DNA of 64,000 nt. Origin: Ficedula albicollis (lineage: Eukaryota > Chordata > Aves > Passeriformes > Muscicapidae). The translations under genes were made by a program, and so were the position numbers. Below are positions 28,434 to 40,586 of this stretch, piece by piece; the first letter of the stretch is position 1; each line of letters begins with the position of its first letter. The stretch covers positions 25,189,338-25,253,337 of the forward strand of contig NC_021671.1 of assembly GCF_000247815.1 (NCBI RefSeq), in the 5' to 3' direction. The notes beneath the pieces are model-generated. The model ran no database searches. It was not told where the DNA came from and saw nothing but the letters and a program-made list of their open reading frames with translations.

Positions 28434-30789
28434 CATCTGTAAATATAAGTCCTTGGTGAGTTTAAGAGATGCTGGGCATACTCAGTGTGTTGTGAGGGGC
28501 AGTCAAAATCCCCAGCTTTAGCATGGTAAACAAAATCATATTAATTGTGCCATAGCAGAGCTGGATAAGTCCATATCAATTTATTGGAATCAAAGTAGCA
28601 ACTTTGCTACATCAAAGCACAAATAAAAATATATATTTGATAAACCACACTAATAAATAGAGCCACTGACAGAAACACAAGAGATAAAGCTGTGGAAGAC
28701 CCAGTAACATACAAACCAGGGATCCTGTTACATTATCTGTTTAATTATCTTGTTGAATGCCTGAAGAAAAATTGGCTTGGTTTTAATGGCTCTTGCTTTT
28801 CATAGATGTTTTCATAATTGCAACAGCAACTAGTAACTGTTATAATGTTTAGTCAGCATTAGGTGCCAAATATAATAATCTAATTGTTCCTGTTAAGTTT
28901 GTCTGTATGAGGAGGTATATTTTTTTCAGACTAATTTTGCTTTAATTTAACATATAAACAAATTATACAGTGCTAATTGATTTTTGGGAAAAAGCACTCT
29001 TATATTAAAGGCCTATATAATGTTGTGAATTGACAATCAAATGTGAAACAGTGCGGCCTCGTCTTCATTTGTTTTGCTAAGAACACTGTTCTACTGTCAG
29101 CATGCATGGGTAAGATAATAAAGATAAATAAATAGAGAATTAGGAAAGTAAAAATTTTGAAAGAACTCATGTGGCCAGGAAGGATGAGCATGATTTTAGA
29201 TAGTAATATCTAAAATTAATATGATTAAAATTTGAAACATGAAATTTGGCAATGTTCATTCCAATTCTGACTTAGTAACTTGCTGATATAAATGAAGTTT
29301 CACAGATACTTATCTATTTTGGCTGTCCCACAAGGGCAATTACTATTTTATAGTTACTGTTGGTAGTAGTAGTATTAAACCACCTAAATGTGTTCATGTA
29401 ATCATTAAAACTAACATGGTGATGGACATAGCACCTCCCTTATCTGAAGAAAATGAAGGTGCTAAAAACCTTATAAGAGTAGATAGCATTTGTCTCGATT
29501 GAGTCTTTTAAAAAGTTCTCATTAAAAGTCTCTGTAAGGCTTTACCTAATCCTTGTGATACAGCAGACTTCATTATACTTTTTTATTCCCTCTGAAATCA
29601 GTTTGCCCTAAGAGACTGTATTAAAAAACCCTCAAACTATGAGATATTAAACAAGACCACATTATGCAGTGATGGTAATTTTTGATACCATAAATACCTG
29701 TTTGCCATTAAAGACAGTCCATTGCATGTCAGTGTTGGTTCATCTTAATGAAAGGAGAAGGGTGCAATCAGTCAAAACCAATATAATGTCATAACAATGC
29801 ATGTCAAGCCTAAAATAGCAACTCTGATAGAGATCCCTAAACACAAATAAAGATATCACCAGTTTTTTACTGTGCAGGGACTAACTTGCAGTCTGTTTTC
29901 TGCTTGCATCAGCTTATGTGACCTGATGATTGCTTATGTTAGAATCAGTTTATTTGTTGACAATCCCTTTAGTCTCTTTGAATCACCCATTTTATCAAGA
30001 TGATTTTCTGTTGTGATACTATCCACTGATTTAATATTAAAAAAAAGTCAGAGGAAAAAGCTGCTCAGTTTGTGAATGCTTTTCATCTAGGGTGTTTTAC
30101 AAGTCTCAAGGGTGTATTTGCTGGTTTTTACAGGCTAAATTCCTGAGAGTCTCAGCAAGTTAAAATTCTGCTTGCATAGAGCTGGCTCTCTACTAGAAGA
30201 ATATAGAGGTACCCATGGGTGCATTTTAAAAAAATTATATGTGTTGATTGGAAACATTAAAATAAAAAAAAACCCTCAAAACTCTGTAAAATCGGAGTTG
30301 TCATTCCTTTCTTTTGATCTAAATCAAAAAATAACTGAAATTTAAGCCAAAATCATGTTGTATGACCTTTTTTTTTGTTTTGATTTTTTTGTTGGTTTTT
30401 TTTTTTACTTCAGAGCAGTCTGATTGGCAGCCCATGGGGCAGATATGACTGGATATAAAATGGGTTTTGAGATGTGGCCTTGCTCAGAGGATGGAGACAA
30501 AAAAAAAAAGGATTCCTGGCATTTTATGAAGCCCAAAGCTGTCAAACCATTCTAGTGTGACCGTGTAGCCCTTGACACTAAGGTCTGTGAGTCACCCACT
30601 ACAACTGTGGGTTTGTGGCCCTGGGAAATGCCAAGTCTAGAGAGGAGCACATGATAGTTCCCCCAAGGTGACATCTGCCCTTAGCAAAAGCAGGACTGTG
30701 TTGTTGCAATTTAGTGGCTGTGTGTGATGTTCTGTGACTTGAAATAAGTGTTACAGTCTGGTAAGTAAAATGCTGCTTTTATTCTAGGA
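28434..30789. other. AT-rich non-coding DNA
   Basis: Nothing recognised. T-rich patches lie at 30369-30410 and an A run at 30499-30509. Confidence 0.5.
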
Positions 30790-31525
30790 GTTGCATTGGG
30801 TTTGCATAGCCAGGTTTTGATAGCAGGCAGACTACAGGGGCAGTTTCTGTGAGAGCCTTCTCCAGAAGGTTCCCCCTTGTCCAGCAGAGCTAATTCCAGC
30901 TGGCTCCATGGTGGGTGTGCTGCTGGCCCAGGCTGAGCCCATCAGTGATGGTGGTAGCACCCCTGAGATGCCTCAGTTAAGAAGAGGAAAGAAAAAATAA
31001 GCTGCTGTGGAACAACAACCAAAAGAGTGAGAATACACAGCCCCTGTGGAACAACAACCAAAAGAGTGAGAACACACAGCCCTTCAGACACCAAGGTCAG
31101 TGTAAAAGGAGGAGCAGGAGGTGCTCCAGGTGCTGAGCAGAGGTTCCCCTGCAGCCCCTGGTGCAGACAGATCACGGTGAGGCAGCTGTGCCCCTGCAGC
31201 ACATGGGGGTTCATGCTGAAGCAAATATCCACCTGTAGGCATGGAGGACCCCACGCTGGGACAGGTGGATCCCCAAAGGAGGCTGAGACCCCCTTATGAA
31301 GTGTGGGGTGGAGCAGGCTCCTGGTGAGACCTGTTGCCCTGTGAAGAGAGGAGCCCACACTGGAGCAGGTTTGCTGGCAGGACCTGTGACCCTGTGGGGA
31401 ACCCATGCTGGAACAGTCTTCCTGAAAGGACTGGGGAAGGGATCCATGCCGGAGCATGGAGTTCATGAAGAACTGCAGTCTGTGGGAAGGACCCACTTTG
31501 AAGAAGATTGTGCTATTGTTGGGAC
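30790..31525 (+). mobile_element. Avian endogenous-retrovirus LTR, 3'-truncated second copy
   Basis: Same family as 12715-13593, with a better preserved 5' half. It starts at TTGCATTGGGTTTGCATAGC and continues with CCAGGTTTTGATAGC, GGCTGAGCCCATCAGTGATG and GTGGTAGCACC. A chain of 'ACGCTGGGACAGGTGGAT', 'CACACTGGAGCAGGTTTGC' and 'CATGCTGGAACAGTCTTCC' phrases follows. The family's T-rich 3' third is missing; the sequence switches near 31525 to an unrelated promoter-like module. It carries a 39-bp internal duplication. No retroviral coding is seen. Confidence 0.75.
31005..31082. repeat. 39-bp tandem duplication within an LTR
   Basis: Abutting copies 31005-31043 and 31044-31082 (CTGTGGAACAACAACCAAAA ... 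ACACAGCC), about one mismatch. It lies within the LTR, so it is likely later than the insertion. Confidence 0.95.
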
Positions 31526-31639
31526 CTGGGAAGTGAAAGGGAAGCGAGGGTGGTATTTATCAATGTTCTTACCTTCATGTGGAGAGCTAGGCTGAAAGGA
31601 TAGTGCAGGAGGGAATCTTTCCCAATGACTTGCAGCTGC

Positions 31640-31805
31640 ACTGATGGGCGAGGAGCGGAAACACTTGTGCCTGCCCAATCAGTTTGGGAGATATAAAAGA
31701 GTGGGGTAGCTGGTCACAGTTACAGGCACTTGCAGTTGAAGAGCTTGAGGTCCAGAGTCTGCTGCAGTAAGAGCAGGAGGCTGCTGGCTGAGCTGTGAGG
31801 AGGTA
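31640..31805 (+). promoter_or_regulatory. CCAAT/TATA promoter-like module with downstream splice-donor-like site
   Basis: A CCAAT box (31675-31679) is followed 13 bp later by a TATA box (TATAAAAG, 31692-31699). This predicts initiation near 31720-31730, with a GC-balanced leader and a strong donor-like AG|GTAAGAG at 31801-31808. This arrangement is typical of a retroviral LTR U3/R or a TATA-type RNA polymerase II promoter. Because it abuts a truncated LTR, a second LTR of another family is the likeliest source, but a host promoter is not excluded. Confidence 0.45.
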
Positions 31806-31917
31806 AGAGGTGGGGTCATGCAAGGGGCAGGTAGGGTGAGAAGATGTTGTGTGAGGGACAGACAGGATTAGGCAGCTGGGAAAGGGACAGCTTGGGTTTG
31901 GCCAGTCATGTAGAATG

Positions 31918-32056
31918 AAAGGAGGAGTCGGAGCTATGTGGAACTGCCTCTAAGAAAAGGAATCAGTACAGTGTGAAGCTGCCTATAATAAAAGGAGTCA
32001 GAGTCACCTGAGAGAGATCTATGAAAGAAGGAGTAAGAGTTGAAAGAAGTTCATTA
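31918..32056 (+). repeat. Degenerate ~35-bp tandem repeats
   Basis: About four diverged units with starts near 31918, 31955, 31990 and 32025, each opening with AAA(A)GGA(G)GTC-like purine-rich sequence. The first two also share GTG(G)AA(G)CTGCCT. They lie about 115 bp downstream of the donor-like site and may belong to the same element. Confidence 0.6.
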
Positions 32057-35000
32057 AGAGAAGAAGGCATGTGGAGTTTGCTACTAAAGGACTGGTGGTG
32101 ATACCAGCTGTGTCTGTCTCGACATATTAACTGCAACACTTTCATTAGATTTAGAGTAGCTGCTAGTGACTTTTAGATTTGGTTTTCTTTGCAGATTCCT
32201 AATTTTGGGATTATGTAAAGGGTAAGTATTCATATGGAAGCTGTACTATTGTTACTGTACTATTCCTTGTTTTCAAAAATGTGTCCATGGGACACATGCC
32301 TGTAGGAATGATGTTGAGTATCTCCTCATATTCATGCCATGGTTTTGGCCATGAGTTTATAGTCTGTGTATGCAAAGATAGCTCCCTTCTGTTCTCTGCT
32401 TGAAGCCCTTCAGCTAGAAGCAGATAACAGCTCTGGGGTCAAAGATTCAAATACTTTAATGAAAGGATGAAGGGGACAGCAGACACCAGACCAGTTGCTA
32501 ATGTTTTATTTTACTTAGATGCTGTTGCAGTGCAATACCTGTAAGAGTTCCAGCAAAGGTCATTATAAATTGAATGTTTGCTTAGATGAAATAACTTCTT
32601 ATATTAAGCAGAATGTAATATTTCTTCAAAACACCTTTCCAGAGCTCCTTATTTGTCAAAGCGAAAACTACATATATTAAGAGAATTAATACTGCAAATT
32701 GCCTAGAAGTGTAAGCATCACCAATTTTGTCAGGAAAGCAGAGCAATCACCTAGCTTTTTGCACTAGTGTAAGGGTACTCCATAAAGTGAAAGGTGTTAT
32801 GTCCTAGCACTGTGTTGATATGAACTGTTTTCCTCCTTAGTACCTCCAGTTCCATCTCCCTGTTTAAACTGTTTCCCTCCTCACCCCACATCCCCTCCCT
32901 CCCAAGCTGGCCTCTTAGTTCCCTCAGTGGAACACCAATTGTAGGATCATTACTGAGTGCATAGAACTTGCCTCTCCCAGAATTTGCAATAACTTGTTTG
33001 GTTGAGGAAGAAATCAAAGCTAAGTAATATAAACCCATTTTTCCATTCTGAACAAGCAATTCTTTTGCTGTGCTGAGGCACAATGGAATTAATCTTACAG
33101 CAGTTTCATAAGTCTGGCTTGTTTGTTGGAGATCATAGTCAGGAACTGAAACAACTTTCACTTAAAAATACCTTTCTTAAACTTCTCTTTGTTCCACACC
33201 TTCATCTTGAACAGGCCTGCTTAAATCCCTGACTGAAATGCTGGTTTCAGTTCTACTGGAGGAAGGAATTAAGTCCTTGGTTTCTAGTTCATATAAATGT
33301 GTTGTGGTATGTCTCAGACCGCAAACTGCAGTGTGTTACACCAGTGTGACAGTAACTGGAATTTCAACTGTGAGCCTCATACTGTCTCACAGATATGTTT
33401 TACACTCAGTCTAAGGCCTCCCAGTCAGTCTAACTTTTGAGCTTAAGTACAGTGAGATCTGAAACAGTGGTGATGTTATTAAGTAGGCAGAAAGAAGTGT
33501 CCTGGTACGTTACCATGTTGGGTCCTAAGGTATTGCTGGTCTCCATGCAGCTCTTCTTTGTTAAGAGTGATCAGAATCTCAGTGTTTTATGTGGCTTATC
33601 AAGAATGTCTGAGGGTAGATAAATCACTTTTCCTAGAAACCATTGTGGTCAAGCTGTGGTGCAACCTAGTTCAAACAGAAGTACATTTCCTCTGTGGGTA
33701 AGCTCAGTTGTGAAGCAGTTGCCAGCTTGTGAAGATAAAGACTCAGTCAATGAGAGAGTTTCAGCTCCCACTCATACTATTGCCCTGGATGATTGCCTAG
33801 TCTCCTCACTAGGATCCAAATCTGTGTTTGGGGATGCCCTGATTTACATAGTATTGATGTGTTAGACTTGGGAGCTTTAAAGACTCTGTTGCTTGCTGCA
33901 CTGGAGATCCTGCTTTTGTTCTCACGTGTTGTTTTGTTTGGAGTCTCATTCATATAAATGCAGAAGACATACTGCCTCCATTTAGTGATTCAGAGCATGC
34001 TGCAAGCCCCCACTGATTGTGGGCAGGTTGTGGAAGCAGAAGCTGCTGGAGCATCCCTGCCTGTCTTCTGACAGGCTCTCCCAGTGCTGCATCTCTTCTG
34101 AAGACAAAGCACCATCCAGTTTGTTGGTGTGTTCCTAGGGAGGCATGGGAGGGTGAGAGGGTCCCCGTTCCCTCCAGGCCAAGGGAAAGCTTCTTAAATG
34201 GAGCATGTGTGCGCAGCCATGCTAGCACATCTTATCTGTGATTTGCAGGTGCTTGCTCACATGGGGCAAAAATGCAAGAATGCTGGGGAAGCCCTGATAT
34301 TTGGGGATGGGAACAGTGCTGTTTATTTTTCTGGTTTTTCAGGTGTGTTCCAATGCAGTGGTTCAACTTGTAGTCTAAATATAGCCTGGTTTTAAATTTG
34401 AGGAAGTAGCTAATTTTTGTAATTAAAACCACTGCAAGTTAGATGCTGTGAAGGTGATGACCAAAGATTGCTAAATGCAGAGTTAAAATGGTGATGTTAA
34501 ACCAGTAGTAGCCTGATAGTAAGAAGCAGAGATCAATATACATTAGAATATGCTGTATGTACCAGGCAGCAAGTCACCATATAGTGTGAGGTGAGCAGCC
34601 CTGCTTGGCTAACATGTTTCCATGTTGCCCAGTTGCTATGGCAATATCAAACCAATGAATAAACCACATCACAGAGACAGGGAGGTGAGTAAGTGTGAAA
34701 TTGATTCAGTGGAACACAGGAATATGTGGGAGCGAAACTGGCCAAGATAAAATTTCTGGTAGGAATATCTATTTCTTTTCGCATTTTCAATAATATGTTA
34801 TAATTGTTTTTTAAAACACTGAAATCTTGTAGGTATTTTTCCACCATAAACTCTTGTGTGTTTTTTTAATCTGATGCTATGTGTGTTTCAACATATAAAA
34901 GGCATTTAATCCATTAATAATTAATATAGCTGAATATAAAAAGTATGTAATCTTTTATATAAATTAATTTAGCTGATAGTTGTATGAAGTCTGGGTAAGA

Positions 35001-35679
35001 TAAAATAAGTTGATGACAAGTTTCGTTACTAGCTATAAGCTAATATTGTACCAGTTGTATTTGAAAACATGCTTACATACACCAGGCTTAAACTTGTTCT
35101 TTATTTCTCAGTGTGCATTACAGTGACAGAATCCACAGAAATGTCCTAGAAACACTGCATTTTGGGTAGCACAGTGATATAACAAAAGACAGATATCTGT
35201 GCTTATAAATGGATTGCATAAATATTGATCGTGCTTCATTGCCCCGTTTTGTGATTTATGTGACCAGTGTTTGGAATGTCTTAGGAAAAAAATCTTTTGG
35301 CTTTTCTTTCCATTTATTTTTCAAACGTTCTGTGAAAAAAAAATACACTAAAATGTGCTATCAGTAGTATATTTTTATCTATGGAAAATAAAATGCATAT
35401 GCGGCATGTTTTTAATTAGGATTTTGGTTTTACTAATTTGTCTCACTTCAGTTGGATGATCAAATAATGATAAAGGTTTTCTTCGTGGAAAAAATCCTGC
35501 TATAAAGGAATAGAAGGTTATTTTTTTGAATGAGTTATTAATGTTAGAAATTTATATTTGTCTAAGACATAAACCTATTTTTAGAACATTTTTTAGGCTT
35601 TCTGGCAGGAGGCATACATCCATGAGTTTCAGTGCTTGTAGTTCATATGCTTTTTATCTGATCTAAACGTGCTACTTAT
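32057..35679. other. Non-coding DNA
   Basis: No recognised feature. The 136-codon minus-strand frame at 32751-33161 resembles nothing I know. A GC-richer patch lies at 34010-34220. Confidence 0.5.
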
Positions 35680-35937
35680 TTATAGCTTAAAAATATTGAC
35701 ATTTTGTATGTTCTTTTGTTTCATTCTATCTCCCCCTGTGAGTGCATCTGTGTTGAAGCCTTCTTTATATTTGTCCCCCCCATATGTTTTTGTTTCATTC
35801 TGTCTCCCCCTGTGAGTGCATCTGTGTTGAAGCTTATAGCTTAAAAATATTGACATTTTGTATGTTCTTTTGTTTCATTCTATCTCCCCCTGTGAGTGCA
35901 TCTGTGTTGAAGCCTTCTTTATATTTGTCCCCCCCCC
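35680..35937. repeat. Nested triplication (154-bp outer period)
   Basis: Copy A (35680-35781) and copy C (35834-35937) both run from TTATAGCTTAAAAATATTGA to a poly-C run (TTTGTCCCCCC). Between them, 35783-35833 is a partial copy B covering only GTTTCATTCTGTCTCCCCCT...GAAGC. A and C are almost identical, including the internal CTATC that reads CTGTC in B. C ends in 9 C against 7 in A. Confidence 0.95.
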
Positions 35938-36681
35938 AAAAAACTGTGTATGATAACTATACTAAGTTAAATACAGAATTAAATTAGATTTTACTTAATT
36001 TTGTCAAAGGCCACAATGGTCTTATCAGACACAGTCAATAAAGTGAAGACTGTAGTTTGTCACAAAAGCCAGTGTGGTCCTGCTTTGGTTTCTTTAGTTC
36101 AAAGTAGAACTTTAGTTTATGTACAGAACAGAAACTAATATTTATTTGCATCTAACTTTTTCACTTAGTTTTTAGAGAACAATGTTTGCCAAATTATTGG
36201 TAAAGAAGTTGATGACTGATGCTTTTTACATTGGGATGGAACAATAAGGCAGAAACCGCAGAGTGGATTTTGGCTGAACACTGAGGCTTTTGTGATTTGG
36301 AGTTTTGGAGATAGGAAAAAAGCTCTTTCGTGATACAACATCTTGAAAAAGTCCTTCAGTTACATTTCCCTTCATTTCCCTGCAGGTGTTAAGTTCTAAA
36401 TATGACTAAATGTATAATATTAAGATTAAATAATATTCCTAAACTCAGTTCACATGCTGATAAGCTGCTGGATCTCGAGAGTGTTCATTTGTTTTCATAT
36501 GCCAACAAAACGCCTAAATTGATCAAACCTAGATAGATCAAGGTTAAACAGATGCAGAAGGAAATAACATAGACCAAGATCTAGTTTTTGTTGTACACTG
36601 TTGGCATATGAAGTGTCTTTCTTCATTTGTCACTGACCATTTTAGCTGTTATGTGAGACAGGTCCAGCCTGGGGACACCCA
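35938..36681. other. AT-rich non-coding DNA
   Basis: Nothing recognised. Confidence 0.5.
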
Positions 36682-37086
36682 GGCAAAGGCAGAGTTATCA
36701 CTGCTGAAGCTTCTGCCCCAGCCCATTGGTGAGCTCTCCTTGAGCTATGCTGATTATCAGGTGGCCTGGATGAGGACAAGCACAAAACTGGAGTAGGGGA
36801 AATGTTCTCTTTGAGGAAAGGTGCTTTCAAAAGTGGTTCAGTTTTCCACCTACTGCTTTGACTTCCTCGCTTTTAGTGCCAGGGACCTGGCAAAGGCAGA
36901 GTTATCACTGCTGAAGCTTCTGCCCCAGCCCATTGGTGAGCTCTCCTTGAGCTATGCTGATTATCAGGTGGCCTGGATGAGGACAAGCACAAAACTGGAG
37001 TAGGGGAAATGTTCTCTTTGAGGAAAGGTGCTTTCAAAAGTGGTTCAGTTTTCCACCTACTGCTTTGACTTCCTCGCTTTTAGTGC
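36682..37086. repeat. 198-bp duplication, identical by eye, 9-bp spacer
   Basis: Copies 36682-36879 and 36889-37086 (GGCAAAGGCAGAGTTATCAC ... CTCGCTTTTAGTGC) appear identical over their whole length. Each carries the same short open stretch ending at the TAG of CTGGAGTAGGGG. Identity over 198 bp implies a very recent event or an assembly duplication. Confidence 0.97.
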
Positions 37087-38562
37087 ATATAGTGCAAAAA
37101 TTGCAGAGAGTTCTTGCTGCTTTGAAAGCAAACCAACATCTCTTTCAAGAGTGTCTGAAAGTCTCATTATCAGCAGATGTTGGTAAGGAGCCCAGTGCAT
37201 ATATAACCCTTGAACCATTGCTTGCAGAATCCTTGAAAGCTTTTTGTAAAGCCCAAGGTCTTTGCAACACAGATATGGCTAAGAAACAAGTCTTCGGGGT
37301 AGGAAAGAAGTGTCTCTTCAGCAGCCCAGAGGAACCCTCCAGATCAAGGGCTTCTTTTCTCAGCAATGCATATTGCTTCACCTTTTTAATCTCTTTATCC
37401 AGTGAAATCGCTTCCCCAAGTAGGCAAGCCTAGACAGCTTTCTCTACCCCTCTGTGAGTGGTAAAAACTCTGAAGCAGATGGTGACATGTTCATTTTAAC
37501 AGAAGCCTGTGTCCAGTCTTGTGGCATCACCAGTGCTGCCTGAACTGGCGAGTGCTGTATGGTCCCTCAGCAGCACCAGTGAGCTCTTGCTGGCAGCTCT
37601 CATGGCTGCAGTGTGATGCTCAGAGGGACACCTGTAACAGCACACACAGAAACTAAAGGTTAGGAGAAATGCATCCAGGCATCCACTTCAGGTAAGCAGT
37701 GGAGCTGGACACCGTATGGCCCTGGAAATGTTCTCCTCTCTGAACTGTTTTTGGGTGTGCGATGCTCTGTATTGTCACCTGGGTGTCAGTCCATCAATTA
37801 AAGTCATGGAGATGGGAGTAACAAATGCATGGGAAAGAAGTGCTGTCTTCACCCCAGCAGCTAACTATATACACAGTCCAGAAAATCCTGATCTGTACAC
37901 TTTGCGAGACTCAATAGGATGGAAGTGTCATTTTGAGTAAATTTCTTTTCTTATACATTCTCAGTGTTTGGGGTTGGTTTCAGCTTTCTTCACATAATCC
38001 AGTGTGCCAGCAGTGGGGCACTGGGATCAGCAGCAGGAAGATCCTATCTGCCTCCACAGCACCCACAGTTTGCCTCAGCCCAGGGTGAGAAGGATGGAGG
38101 CATGTTCAGTGCAAGCAGAATGTTACAGGCACTAATTCTTTTGAGTAATATGGCCATATGAAGTCAAATTCTTTCATAGGACTATAACCTCACTTGATAT
38201 GCAGCTTTGTGTAATAGCAAAATAATTCAACATCACACTTGCTAAAAGCTCTTACTCATGTACAAGTCATTGTTTCTTATACAGTTAGTCTGTGTCTTTT
38301 CAGTGGGTTTTATTTTTTGGTATACAGAGAAGGGAGGAAAAACCAGAGTCTGACCATGAGATTTTTTTTTTTTTTATAGAGGACATCCTTTGGATTAGTT
38401 TCTACTGAGACATCAACTTGCTGCTTCATGAATTACTGAGGTAAATTTTCCTTGTTCTTTGGTTTAACTTTTCTTTTTTTTTTTCCAAATGGGGATTAAT
38501 CTCTTTTTAATATATTTTAATATATTAAATATTAATAAATTTGAATATCTTATTTGAGCATG
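37087..38562. other. Non-coding DNA with an unassigned open frame
   Basis: A 122-codon plus-strand frame (37065-37433) begins inside the second copy of the 198-bp duplication and has no domain I recognise. It has no support beyond being open. The rest is AT-rich, with T runs at 38361-38375 and 38474-38484 and an ATATATT-rich patch at 38505-38540. Confidence 0.45.
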
Positions 38563-39034
38563 TAACTTTTTGGTGTTAGAAAGTTTCATGAGCAGCTTTT
38601 TTAGGATTAAAGAAGATGCTCAGGTGAAGACAATTTTGAATTCACTTCAGTGCAGGATGAGACACCCAGCTGTGACCATAAATAAGAACTGTACCTGTGA
38701 CCCAGTCTCTGTCATTCTTTTTCTTGGAGCCATGTAGTCACTTGTCTGGTCAGAGCTGTCTGATGTGGGCAGGGGGCACAGGGCAGAAGTTAGAAGGCTA
38801 ACTTTTTGGTGTTAGAAAGTTTCAAGAGCAGCTTTTTTAGGATTTAAGAAGATGCTCAGGTGAAGACAATTTTGAATTCACTTCAGTGCAGGATGAGACA
38901 CCCAGCTGTGACCATAAATAAGAACTGTACCTGTGACCCAGTCTCTGTCATTCTTTTTCTTGGAGCCATCTAGTCACTTGTCTGGTCAGAGCTGTCTGAT
39001 GTGGGCAGGGGGCACAGGGCAGAAGTTAGAAGGC
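38563..39034. repeat. 236-bp tandem duplication, ~99% identical
   Basis: Abutting copies 38563-38798 and 38799-39034 (TAACTTTTTGGTGTTAGAAA ... CAGAAGTTAGAAGGC) with about three substitutions. This is the largest unit in the window. Confidence 0.98.
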
Positions 39035-39119
39035 TTCTGAGGAAGCCTGAGAAGCTTTTTTTTGTCTTCACTGGAGAATGTGTTTTCTGGTATCTACTGG
39101 GCAATTCTGGGAGAGTCCA

Positions 39120-39277
39120 TAGACACTAATCCCCCTTGTACTTGCTTTGGGGTCGGTAACAGTCTCTTTCCAGCCCTTTTGAATATATGGCTCCACCTTA
39201 GACACGAATCCCCCTTGTACTTGCTTTGGGGTCGGTAACAGTCTCTTTCCAGCCCTTTTGAATATATGGCTCCACCT
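39120..39277. repeat. 79-bp tandem duplication
   Basis: Abutting copies 39120-39198 and 39199-39277 (TAGACAC(T/G)AATCCCCC ... TGGCTCCACCT), one mismatch. It starts only 85 bp after the 236-bp duplication. Confidence 0.98.
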
Positions 39278-40154
39278 TGAGATAACAGTTGCCTTGGGAG
39301 TTTCTCAGTACGTTTTGGGTTTTCCTGAAATAAGTTCATTGGTAAGTCATTTATTGTAGCCATAAGTGCCATCCACCACTCTTCTGTGCACTATTGCCAG
39401 TGGTTTCTCTGGTCTACCTTCAGTCCTGTGTGAGTTGCCTGTTTTCCTCTGTCATTCTTCCATGCATTTCTTTGGTGGAGGCTGTATTTTCATAAGATCT
39501 CAGACAATCTGCTTTGCTGTACTATTTGCTCCTTGAGGGATCACTTTAGCTGTGGATTTAATTAATTGCTATAACTCTATTCTAAAACCCTTTGTGCCAA
39601 TATGTACCACTTAAATCTATTAGCTGGATGTTCCAGCTAAATAGTTATTTTTTTGTACTGCCCTACTGTAGAATGAATGAAGCAGAAGAGTGGCTCATAT
39701 GATAGGTTAGGTAGTGGAAATGGAAGCACACAAACAGCAACAAGTTTGCCTCCTTCCCTGGCAGTTAAAAGAGAATCAAAGCACAGAATTACTGATCTTG
39801 TGTCTGAATCACTATTGTGGCACTACTTGGTTCTTCCTACAGTCCATGATACACCATGGTGAATCCTGCAGTCCTGGCTCTTTACTTGTTGAGACAAAAG
39901 GATCCACAGGAGGTTTTCTTTTCCTTCTTTCTGCCCTTGTCTTTGAAGAACTGGATGGCATGAAGACTATCAGCTCACCTGCTGATACTTTATGGGTTGA
40001 GCTGCATCAATAATGGGTCTAGTGGATAAGTTCTTAAGAGACACTGATTTGCTGACCTTTCAGTAACTGTATTTTTGGTATTTAATCCTTAAATTTAAAT
40101 GCACCAGATTATTTTTTATTCCTGCGGTAGGGAACTTAATATATTGCAAACATA
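39278..40154. other. Non-coding DNA
   Basis: Nothing recognised. Confidence 0.5.
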
Positions 40155-40586
40155 CTGGAGCACCTCTCCTTTGAGGAAAGGCTGAGGGAGTTGGGCATCT
40201 TCAACCTGATGAAGACAGGACTCCAGAGAGACCATATAGCAGCCTTCCAGCACTTAAAGGGAGCTTAGAAGAAAGATGGGGACAATTTTTTTTAGCATGG
40301 CCTGCATTGTTAGGACAGAGGGAAATGGTTTTAAACTTAAAGGAGTTGATTTGGATTAGGAAAATACATGGAAGAGATTTTTTTTTTTACAATGAGTGTG
40401 GTAAAATGCTGGACCAGGTTGCTCAGAGAGGTTGTGGATGCTCCATCCCTGGAACCATGGAAGGTCAGGTTGCATGAGGCTCTAAGCAAGCTGATGTAGG
40501 TGAGAAATACCTCTTCTCATTTTAGGGTGTTGGACTAGTTGACTTTGAAGGTCCCTTCTAACCCAGCCTAGTCTGTGCTCCTGTGT
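40155..40586 (+). mobile_element. CR1 LINE 3' fragment
   Basis: Begins CTGGAGCACCTCTCCTTTGA and contains GGCTGAGGGAGTTGGGCATC, the TATAGCAGCCTTCCAGCACT block, TGGACCAGGTTGCTCAGAGA and TTGTGGATGCTCCATCCCTG. It ends near GAAGGTCCCTTCTAACCCAG. This is collinear with the CR1 3' region; it is 5'-truncated and mutated. Confidence 0.92.

Noticed and set aside
30942..31496. 184-codon minus-strand frame
   Set aside because: It lies antisense within an endogenous-retrovirus LTR whose repetitive GC-rich phrases keep it open.
32751..33161. 136-codon minus-strand frame
   Set aside because: I considered a retroviral or retrocopy remnant but recognised no motif; left unannotated.
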